Of a stretch of DNA of 32,259 bases, positions 25,982 through 32,259 are shown piece by piece. The stretch's first letter is position 1, and each line of letters starts with the position of its first letter. This DNA is from Sneathiella sp. (GTDB taxonomy: Bacteria; Pseudomonadota; Alphaproteobacteria; Sneathiellales; Sneathiellaceae), in contig JAIOYL010000019.1 in NCBI GenBank assembly GCA_021741195.1, positions 1 to 32,259 of the forward strand, given 5' to 3'. The notes under the pieces were generated by a model that did not search any database, had not been told where the DNA came from, and worked only from the letters and a program-made list of their open reading frames with translations. The translations under genes were made by a program, and so were the position numbers.

Positions 25982-26011
25982 GCCGGTTCATTTCATCGAA
26001 TGCTTTCCGCG

Positions 26012-26038
26012 CTTTTTTCCCCGAAATATGGAAGGAAG
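26012..26038 (+). promoter_or_regulatory. Possible hairpin hiding the thiM ribosome binding site
   Basis: CTTTTTTCC (26012-26020) can pair with GGAAGGAAG (26030-26038), nine pairs including two G.U, around a 9-base loop. The second arm holds the Shine-Dalgarno of the ATG at 26044. This suggests translational control by the riboswitch; the pairing is a reading of the sequence, not a computed fold. Confidence 0.35.
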
Positions 26039-26043
26039 AAAGT

Positions 26044-26784
26044 ATGCGCGATAACAATGCCTTACCGCTTTTAAATGAGATCGCCATGCGCCGTCCGGCG
26101 GTGCATTGCCTCACCAACACGGTGGTTCAGGCCCTGACGGCCAATATGCTGCTCGCCGTCGGAGCCATCCCCTCCATGTCCTCGGATATCGTGGAGGTTG
26201 CAGATTTCACAAAGAGCGCGGATGCGCTTCTTGTCAATATCGGCACCCTTGACGGGGACCTGAAAGCCTCGATCAGGGCCGCCATCGCGGCAGCGCGCGA
26301 GAATGGCATTCCCTGGATTTTCGATCCCGTTTTTATCGACCGGTCGCCGCCGCGCGCCGCCTATGCGAAGGAACTGCTTGCACTTGGCCCGGCACTGATC
26401 CGCGGCAACAAGGGGGAAATTGCAACGCTTGGCGGCGGTCCCGCCGATCTTGCGCGGAAAACCGGCGCCATCGTCGCCATGACCGGCGTTACCGACCTCG
26501 TCACCGACGGAGAGGCGGAAATCACCCTCGACGGCGGTCATGAGCTGATGAGCCTGGTCACCGGCATCGGTTGCGCGGGAACGGCGATGCTGGCGGCCTG
26601 CGTCGCGGTCAGCGCACCCAACGTCCGCCTTGCCTCTGTCGCCGCCGGTCTCGATCTTTTTGGCAAAGCCGGGGAACAGGCGGCGCGTGAAAGCAAGGGC
26701 CCGGGCACCTTCGCCGTCGCCATTCTCGACCAGCTCTATCAATTCAGTCAGTCCAGCCTTCAGGAAAGGAAGGTAGAAGCATGA
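26044..26784 (+). CDS. thiM: Hydroxyethylthiazole kinase (ThiM-like)
   Basis: A 246-residue ribokinase-like protein, slightly shorter than the usual 260-270 residues. PAVHCLTNTVVQALTANMLL and GAIPSMSSDIVEVADF at the N-terminus are ThiM signatures for thiazole binding. WIFDPVFIDRSPPR and LIRGNKGEIATLGGG follow, the latter in place of the common GNASEI loop. VTGIGCAGTAMLAAC at 172-186 holds Cys 177 and the anion hole of the kinase. It phosphorylates 4-methyl-5-(2-hydroxyethyl)thiazole for thiamine salvage. It is controlled by the TPP riboswitch in its leader and overlaps the TRAP binding-protein gene by 4 bp (ATGA). The changed GNKGEI loop leaves room for a related substrate. Confidence 0.88.
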   Translation: MRDNNALPLLNEIAMRRPAVHCLTNTVVQALTANMLLAVGAIPSMSSDIVEVADFTKSADALLVNIGTLDGDLKASIRAAIAAARENGIPWIFDPVFIDRSPPRAAYAKELLALGPALIRGNKGEIATLGGGPADLARKTGAIVAMTGVTDLVTDGEAEITLDGGHELMSLVTGIGCAGTAMLAACVAVSAPNVRLASVAAGLDLFGKAGEQAARESKGPGTFAVAILDQLYQFSQSSLQERKVEA

Positions 26785-27869
26785 GTAAACAACCTCTCTC
26801 CCGCCGGAAATTCCTCGCGACCGCTGGCGTCGGCGCGATCGGCGCCGGACTGCTGGCGAAGCCCGCCATCGCGAGCGGCACGCGTCACTGGAAGATGGTC
26901 ACGTCCTGGCCGAAAGGCGCGCCGGGTGTCGGCATAACAGCACAGCGGCTCGCTGACCGGATCACCCTGATGAGCGGAGGAAAGCTTAAAGTGAAGCTTT
27001 ATGCGGCCGGGGAACTGGTCCCGCCGCTGGAAGTTTTCGGGGCCGTCGGCGGCGGCACAGCGGAGCTTGGCCATACCGCCTCCTTCTTCTGGCAGGGAAA
27101 GGCCAAGGCGAGCGTCTTTTTCACGACCGTTCCTTTTGGACTGACCGCACTCGAGCATATGGCCTGGATCAACCAGGGCGGCGGGCAGACGCTCTGGGAC
27201 AAGCTCTACGCGCCGTTTAATATCAAGCCTTTCATGGCCGGGAATACGGGTATCCAGATGGGCGGGTGGTTCAAGAAGGAGATTAACTCTCTCGATGACC
27301 TGAAAGGCCTGAAAATCCGGAGCGCCGGGCTCGGCGGCGACCTGTATGAAAAACTGGGCGCGACCGCGGTGCTGCTGCCGCCCGGTGATATCTATGCGGG
27401 CCTGCAGAGCGGTCTTGTCGATGCGGTCGAGTTTCTCGGCCCATGGAGCGACAGGGGTTTCGGTTTTTACAAGGCAGCGCCCTATTACTATTGGCCCTCT
27501 TTCAACAAGCCCAACGGCACCGCTGAATGCCTCGTCAACGGGCACGCGTTCGAGAGCCTGCCGCCGGATCTCAAGGCCGTTGTCGAGAACGCCTGCCAGG
27601 CGGAGAACGCCTTCGGGCTTTCCGAATCCGATTGGGAGAATGCCCGCGCCCTCGATGACCTGATCACCAACAAGAAGGTCGACGTCCGCGAATTCCCGGC
27701 AGATGTCATTGCCGCTGCGAAATCACTGACGCCTGCGCTTCTTGATGATTTCGTCAAGGGAGATGCGATAGCGGAGGAAATTCTCACCGCCTACCGCAAG
27801 GCGCTTGGTCTCGCGGCAAGCTGGTCCCGCGTCAGCCGGCAGGCCTTCCTCAACGCCCGCGACGGATAG
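26781..27869 (+). CDS. TRAP transporter substrate-binding protein (DctP family), Tat-exported, orphan
   Basis: A 362-residue periplasmic binding protein. The N-terminus SRRKFLATAGVGAIGAGLLA is a twin-arginine signal, cleaved near residue 30. HWKMVTSWPKGAPGVGITAQ, SLDDLKGLKIRSAGLGGDLY with the conserved Arg that binds a carboxylate, and VDAVEFLGPWSDRGFGFYKA resemble the TakP-like branch that binds 2-oxo acids. TRAP systems need DctQ and DctM membrane subunits, and neither is in the window. Its ATG overlaps the thiM stop, so it is under the same TPP riboswitch. That ties it to uptake of a thiamine precursor, though the ligand is unknown. An inverted repeat follows the stop. Confidence 0.88.
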   Translation: MSKQPLSRRKFLATAGVGAIGAGLLAKPAIASGTRHWKMVTSWPKGAPGVGITAQRLADRITLMSGGKLKVKLYAAGELVPPLEVFGAVGGGTAELGHTASFFWQGKAKASVFFTTVPFGLTALEHMAWINQGGGQTLWDKLYAPFNIKPFMAGNTGIQMGGWFKKEINSLDDLKGLKIRSAGLGGDLYEKLGATAVLLPPGDIYAGLQSGLVDAVEFLGPWSDRGFGFYKAAPYYYWPSFNKPNGTAECLVNGHAFESLPPDLKAVVENACQAENAFGLSESDWENARALDDLITNKKVDVREFPADVIAAAKSLTPALLDDFVKGDAIAEEILTAYRKALGLAASWSRVSRQAFLNARDG

Positions 27870-27883
27870 AGGAAATTAAGGGA

Positions 27884-27976
27884 CGCACCCATTATGGTTA
27901 GCAAGACGTTATCAACGGCACCATAATGGGTGTGTTCATCCCGGATCCGCAAAGAATTGCCCCCATAATGGTGTAA
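27884..27976. repeat. Intergenic inverted repeat with a third related copy
   Basis: CACCCATTATGGT at 27886-27898 is the exact complement of ACCATAATGGGTG at 27920-27932; allowing one G.U the stem reaches 16 bp around a 21-base loop. A third CCATAATGG lies near 27965, and ATCCGCAA occurs twice close by (about 27945 and 27977). It follows the TRAP gene without a U-run, so it may stabilise the 3' end or be a protein-binding or repeat element. The rest of 27870-28104 shows no gene. Confidence 0.6.
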
Positions 27977-28104
27977 ATCCGCAAGTCCTTGCCGCAAATT
28001 GCAGCGGCGTGCGGCGTGCAGGCGAAACCTATTTGATTCTTGACACCCGCCATTACTGAACCCCTAATATGAATTTTGAATAAAGTAATTAAGGGGTAGT
28101 CGAC

Positions 28105-28368
28105 ATGGGAATTGAAAGTCTCCTCATATTCTTGGTCATTGGTGCCGTGGCCGGTTGGCTGGCTGGACTGATTGTAAAAGGATATGGGTTCGGTTTGATC
28201 GGGAACATGGTTGTCGGCATTATTGGCGCCTTTATCGCCGGGCTTATATTGCCGAGAATCGGGATCAATATCGGCGGCGGCATAATCGCCGCGATAATCC
28301 ATGCAACCATTGGCGCCGTGCTGCTTCTTTTCCTCATCAAGCTCATCAAATCGAACGGGAACGGCTAG
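28105..28368 (+). CDS. GlsB/YeaQ/YmgE-family small membrane protein
   Basis: An 87-residue protein with three hydrophobic spans and the family pattern IFLVIGAVAGWLAGLIVKGY, then GLIGNMVVGIIGAFIAGLIL and a C-terminal GGGIIAAIIHATIGAVLLLF. These are small, often stress-induced inner-membrane proteins annotated as transglycosylase-associated; the biochemical role is unknown. AAGGGGT lies 9 bp before the ATG. It stands alone, 235 bp after the TRAP gene and about 160 bp before the hydrolase gene, and is probably transcribed on its own. Confidence 0.9.
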   Translation: MGIESLLIFLVIGAVAGWLAGLIVKGYGFGLIGNMVVGIIGAFIAGLILPRIGINIGGGIIAAIIHATIGAVLLLFLIKLIKSNGNG

Positions 28369-28527
28369 CCGAAATCGGACAATCGCCCCTTAACGCATAA
28401 ATTCCGCGCCAGATAGGATTACGGTCACGCCGACTCATGGCATCCCGTCCGGCCCTCCCCCCTTGACCCGCCAATAACACCGGGCCAATATCCCCGGAAG
28501 TTAAGGAAAGTGGCGGATAGGAGCGAT

Positions 28528-29370
28528 ATGTCCTTGCAGAACGCCTTGATTCTCTCGGGAGTGCTGATCGCGATGGCCGTTGCCGCGGGGTTCGTCGGAC
28601 TGCGTGTCTTTTATGGCTCCATCTACAAATTCGATCAAAATCCCGGCGACCCGCAGCAACTTGGGCTCGACGGCATAAAGATCGTCGATTTCAAGTCCGA
28701 GGACGACGCCGATATCAAAGCCTGGATCAAGACCCCGGAAGATGGCGCGCCGGTTATTCTCTATTTCATGGGTAATTTTGCGTCCATCGGCCCGTCTGTC
28801 CAGCGCCTGAAGCCGTTTCTGGATCAGGGCTTCGGGCTCGCCGCTTTAGTATACCGCGGATCAAGCGGTCAGGGCGGCATCCCAGCCGAGGAAAATTTCG
28901 CCGCAGACGCCCGCGCCCTCTACGATCAGCTGGATGTCCTTATGGGGATGAAAATCCCGGAAGAACAACGGGTTGCCCATGGCTATAGCCTCGGAAGCGG
29001 CATTGCCGTGCGGCTTGCGTCGGAAAGGCCTGTTGCCGGTCTAGTGCTGGAAGCGGCCTTTGCCCGCTTTTGTGACTATTTTACCGACCGCTATTACGGG
29101 CTTCCCTTCTGTTATGTGATGAACCGGGAACGCTATGATTCGATTGACCGCATTGGCAAAATTCAGGCGCCGATTCTGGTCCTGCATGGCGAAAAGGATA
29201 CGGCAATAAATATCCGCTCCGCCAGACGGTTATTTGACGCCGCGCGGGAGCCCAAGCATTTCATTGCCTATGAGAACGGCACGCATGTCAATTTATCCGG
29301 CCAAGGCCTTTTGAAAGATGTGCCTGCATTCTATTCAGGCGTTGTGCCGGGCGCCGGGACTAGTCATTGA
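28528..29370 (+). CDS. Membrane-anchored alpha/beta hydrolase
   Basis: A 280-residue protein with an N-terminal membrane span (about residues 5-28) and an alpha/beta hydrolase fold. The catalytic triad is visible: Ser 154 in HGYSLGSGIAV, Asp 224 in LHGEKDTAI and His 253 in ENGTHVNL. It resembles the BEM46/ABHD13-like serine hydrolases anchored in membranes. A GTG at 28510 is in frame, but the ATG at 28528 has AGGAG at the right spacing and is preferred. The gene converges on the polyketide synthase and the two reading frames overlap by 11 bp at their ends. Substrate unknown. Confidence 0.82.
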   Translation: MSLQNALILSGVLIAMAVAAGFVGLRVFYGSIYKFDQNPGDPQQLGLDGIKIVDFKSEDDADIKAWIKTPEDGAPVILYFMGNFASIGPSVQRLKPFLDQGFGLAALVYRGSSGQGGIPAEENFAADARALYDQLDVLMGMKIPEEQRVAHGYSLGSGIAVRLASERPVAGLVLEAAFARFCDYFTDRYYGLPFCYVMNRERYDSIDRIGKIQAPILVLHGEKDTAINIRSARRLFDAAREPKHFIAYENGTHVNLSGQGLLKDVPAFYSGVVPGAGTSH

Positions 29371-32259
29371 CCAGCAATTCATTCAATATCTTGCCGATTT
29401 CTCTGATCGTTGGATCGATCATCATGTTGAAATGGTCGCACTCGAAGACTTGAACCTCAATATGACCGGAAATCCATTTCTTCCAGCCGAGTTCATTGCC
29501 GGCTCTTAAAAACTCGACACTAGCCTCGCGCGCCTTGAACAGTAAAACGTCCCCCGGATACGTTACCGGTTGATAGCGGTGCTCCGCCCTGAGATAGGCC
29601 TGCGTCATGTATCGGCCAACCAATGCATCAGGTATACGTTCCCCATTTTTTAAACATCGCTCTATTTCATCCATCTCACCGCGAGCGGATCGGCTTCGCA
29701 GTTTTCGCAACGGCCATTGCAGGGCGAATTTCAAGCTCCAATGCCGGGCCACCCAGATTTTTTCAAGCACGCTCACCGTTTTCTGATCATCTTCCGGCGC
29801 CAATGTGTCGAAAAAGATCAAGTTACCAACCTCATCTCCAGCCCGCGCGAGCTGTTGCGCCATTTCGAACGCGATAACCCCGCCACCTGAGTAGCCTGCC
29901 AGGTTAAAGGGGCCTTCCGGTTGATGTTTCCGTATCGCGTCCAGGTAACAAGCCGCCATTTCCTCAATGGTTTCATGAACTTCGCCTCCGCCATCTGATC
30001 CGAGTGCCCGGAGTGCATAAAAAGGCAATTTTGTATCAAGATAGCCGGACAAAGACCGGAAATTCAAAACATTGCCCCCAGCACCATGCACGAGATAGAG
30101 CGGCTTGACCGCGGAAGACCCATCCTTGATCCGGACAAGCGGAGACCATCGCTGTTCCGGGGCGCCCCTTTCATTGCTTTCCCCCTTCACCATTTCGCCA
30201 ACTTCCAGTTGCCCTTTTTCGATCACGACTTCTGACAGGCTCCGCAGCGTCGGCGCCTGAAAGAGGGTCGCGAGCGGCAAGTCAACTTTATACTCCTTGC
30301 GGATCTTGGCAAACAGCCGGACCGCCGCCAGCGAGTGGCCGCCGAGATCAAAGAAATCCGCCTCTGGCTTCGGTTGATCAACACCGAGAAGATCGGACCA
30401 GAATTCCGCAACTTTCTTCTCTACTGAGTTAGCGTAGGCGGTCTCTTTCTGCTGCGCCCCCTCTTTGCGGTGCGATGGTTTCTTTCGCCGCGGTTCGGCC
30501 GTTCTCGCCATCTCGCGGCGAAGATCTGTCATTGACGTCGGGGATACAACCATCTGGCGCGCCGGAACCTCAAGCATCCGGCTGAAAACCGCTTCAGACT
30601 CGGCGGCGCATATTCCTTGCGAAATCATCAAGTCAACCAGCATCTCAGGCGAACCCTTTAAGTCAAAACTGCCGCCATCGACACGGCGCAGAGCGAACCC
30701 TTCCAACATCATTAGCGGCTTTTCGTCATTGTGACCCAGAAACACAACGTCAAAACTGGCGAATCGCCCCGGTGTCTCGGCAACAAGCCTGGCCCTTGTG
30801 ATGAGCTTCTGCGGCAACGGTTTCAGGATACGGATACGATCCACCGACATCGGGGCGTAGAAGGCGCCCTCGTTGCCCACATCGGCCAGCAAATTCAGCC
30901 CGATCGTCGCGGCTGTATCCATAAGTCCCGGATGCGCGGCAAATACGCCCAGATCAGAGACAAACGCGTCGGGGAGCACAAAATCAGCTTCTATTTCTTG
31001 CGTTCCAGCCCGGATTTCACCAACATTTTTCCAACGCGGGCCGAAATCGATCAGGTCTTCCTGCGAATCCCGTCCACTGCTGTCTGAAAGACGTAAACCC
31101 GACATCGTCTGCAGATCACGCGGAATTTTTCTGTCCTGGAACCGTTTGAACACAACCCGGGCATGGCAATGATCGATCAGCGGCGCTTCCGCCGAGAGGG
31201 CGCTCTGAACCCGGAATTCATATCCCTGCTCGTCCGGGGTCAGGGTGATGACGACGCGGGCGCCCAAGCCTTCCGGGAAAACCATCGGGTTGACCAGTGA
31301 CAGGGAATTTATCTCCCAATTGCGGCCACTCGCAACCTCGTCCATGGCGGCGCGGGCAATTTCAATGTAGGCGGTGCCGGGAAGCACTGGCACACCGCCG
31401 ACCACATGCTCACTGAGGACCCAGAGTTTCTTGGGATCATAACCGGCGGTAAAGGAAACCGTGCCGTCCTCGGCCGTTTGCTTGCGGCCAAGTAACGGAT
31501 GCCCGCCCGCCGGTATTTCCATGGAAGTCCCATAGGCGCGCGCCGCCATGCCGACATCCCGCCAGACGCCCCAGGAAATGGCAAGACCGTCGGCGCGCGA
31601 GGCCGCCAACGCTTCAAGGTAACTGTTGGCCGCCACGTAATCAACCTGGCCCGGCGGCGCGGTTATCACGGAGGTTGAGGAAAAGACGGCGAAGAAATCG
31701 AGATCGCCCCCGGGAAGCAACGCCGCAAGATTTTCACCGCCGGTAACCTTGGCAGACATGACGCGATGGGCATCCTCAAGGGTTTTTGCCATCATCGGCG
31801 CATCATCCATGGTTCCCGCCCCATGGAACAGGCCATCTATCCCGCCAAACTCGGCGCGGATCGTTTCAAGCGCCCCGGTCAATTGCACGCGGTCCGCGAC
31901 ATCGGCAGCAACGAAAAGCGCAGTCCCGCCGAAGCTTTCCACTTCTTTCAGAGTCTGGATCGCCCGCGCCCTGCCCGAGCCGGGCTCGGTTTTCAAAATA
32001 CCGTCCCAGTCTGCCTTTTCCGGCATCTTGCTGCGGCCGATCAGGGCGATCTTCGCTTTCACCGACCTGGCAAGATATTTGGCAAGCTCCAGGCCGATCC
32101 CCCCGGTTCCACCGGTAATAATATAGCTGCCGTTTTCCTTCAGCCTGGCAGGCATTCCCCTGGGTGCGGCGGCATCAAGCTGCGAAAGGGTCTGCTTGAA
32201 CCGTTGCCGTCCGCGGAATGCGACGCAGTCCTCCGCCGTCACCCCGTCATGCTCCTCCA
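29360..32259 (-). CDS. Type I polyketide synthase C-terminal module: KR-DH-ACP-TE (5' end cut)
   Basis: The frame is open to the right edge, so the N-terminal domains (KS and AT, presumably) lie beyond it. Residue numbers here count from the GTG at 32242, which is not a real start. A ketoreductase occupies 38-235: GGTGGIG at 44-50 for NADPH, Ser 189/190 and Tyr 202. A dehydratase spans 248-520: HVVGGVPVLPG with His 279, and Asp 442 in GLMDTAAT. A carrier domain at 605-675 has the pantetheine Ser 637 in LGGHSLAAV. A thioesterase at 712-955 shows the nucleophile in GYSGGG (Ser 785), Asp 812 and His 937. KR before DH is not the usual modular order, and the carrier motif looks peptidyl-carrier-like. 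The thioesterase should release the product. Product unknown. Confidence 0.9.
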   Translation of the reverse strand, partial: EEHDGVTAEDCVAFRGRQRFKQTLSQLDAAAPRGMPARLKENGSYIITGGTGGIGLELAKYLARSVKAKIALIGRSKMPEKADWDGILKTEPGSGRARAIQTLKEVESFGGTALFVAADVADRVQLTGALETIRAEFGGIDGLFHGAGTMDDAPMMAKTLEDAHRVMSAKVTGGENLAALLPGGDLDFFAVFSSTSVITAPPGQVDYVAANSYLEALAASRADGLAISWGVWRDVGMAARAYGTSMEIPAGGHPLLGRKQTAEDGTVSFTAGYDPKKLWVLSEHVVGGVPVLPGTAYIEIARAAMDEVASGRNWEINSLSLVNPMVFPEGLGARVVITLTPDEQGYEFRVQSALSAEAPLIDHCHARVVFKRFQDRKIPRDLQTMSGLRLSDSSGRDSQEDLIDFGPRWKNVGEIRAGTQEIEADFVLPDAFVSDLGVFAAHPGLMDTAATIGLNLLADVGNEGAFYAPMSVDRIRILKPLPQKLITRARLVAETPGRFASFDVVFLGHNDEKPLMMLEGFALRRVDGGSFDLKGSPEMLVDLMISQGICAAESEAVFSRMLEVPARQMVVSPTSMTDLRREMARTAEPRRKKPSHRKEGAQQKETAYANSVEKKVAEFWSDLLGVDQPKPEADFFDLGGHSLAAVRLFAKIRKEYKVDLPLATLFQAPTLRSLSEVVIEKGQLEVGEMVKGESNERGAPEQRWSPLVRIKDGSSAVKPLYLVHGAGGNVLNFRSLSGYLDTKLPFYALRALGSDGGGEVHETIEEMAACYLDAIRKHQPEGPFNLAGYSGGGVIAFEMAQQLARAGDEVGNLIFFDTLAPEDDQKTVSVLEKIWVARHWSLKFALQWPLRKLRSRSARGEMDEIERCLKNGERIPDALVGRYMTQAYLRAEHRYQPVTYPGDVLLFKAREASVEFLRAGNELGWKKWISGHIEVQVFECDHFNMMIDPTIREIGKILNELLVND

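Noticed and set aside
27791-27997. Small minus-strand open frame spanning the inverted repeat
   Set aside because: No ribosome binding site or family resemblance, and part of it lies antisense to the TRAP gene.

Overview
The window reads as a chromosomal stretch of a Gram-negative, GC-rich bacterium, most likely an alphaproteobacterium. The reasons are dense gene packing with many ATGA/GTGA stop-start overlaps, an aerobic homogentisate cluster carrying a DUF2783 gene, an AmpG-type permease, a Tat-exported TRAP binding protein, and the character of the proteins. The lineage is inferred from gene content only; no rRNA, tRNA or phylogenetic marker gene is present. No mobile element or CRISPR array was seen.

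Layout. (1) 1-4109, minus: a four-gene overlapping operon of two GT4 glycosyltransferases, a histidine phosphatase and a COG4671-type glycosyltransferase that runs off the left edge. (2) 4296-11423, plus, divergent from the first: an unusual ABC-type protein with a degenerate, expanded ATPase half, a stand-alone cyclic-nucleotide-binding domain protein, an alanine dehydrogenase/transhydrogenase-like enzyme, an AmpG-like permease and an acyl-CoA synthetase. (3) 11430-12487, minus: a bacterial-PH-like membrane protein and a MarR regulator. (4) 12573-18321, plus: homogentisate catabolism (hmgA, a fumarylacetoacetase family gene, maiA). Three further genes sit between fumarylacetoacetase and maiA: an MBL-fold protein with half of its metal ligands missing, an FAD monooxygenase and a DUF2783 protein. 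(5) 18349-20745, minus: a CHASE2 membrane protein whose cyclase domain has lost its key residues.

(6) 21003-22810, plus: a VOC-fold protein and a pair of MaoC-like hydratase subunits, only one of which keeps the NPLH active-site motif. (7) 22849-25715, minus: an MFS transporter, a 2OG/Fe(II)-oxygenase-like protein and an ankyrin protein. (8) 25858-27869, plus: a promoter, a TPP riboswitch, a ThiM-like kinase and an orphan TRAP substrate-binding protein overlapping it. (9) 27870-28104: an intergenic stretch with a long inverted repeat; then a small GlsB/YeaQ-type membrane protein and an alpha/beta hydrolase. (10) 29360-32259, minus: the C-terminal part of a large polyketide synthase with the order KR-DH-ACP-TE, cut by the right edge.

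How the parts work together. The MarR regulator faces hmgA across 85 bp and is the natural candidate for its control. The hmg operon takes homogentisate through maleylacetoacetate and fumarylacetoacetate to fumarate and acetoacetate; the FAD monooxygenase may feed it or a side route. No 4-hydroxyphenylpyruvate dioxygenase is in the window. The points most worth following are the degenerate ABC protein plus cNMP-binding partner, the TPP-riboswitch operon that links a thiamine-salvage kinase with a TRAP binding protein, the pseudo-cyclase, and the MBL/FAD/DUF2783 insert in the tyrosine pathway.
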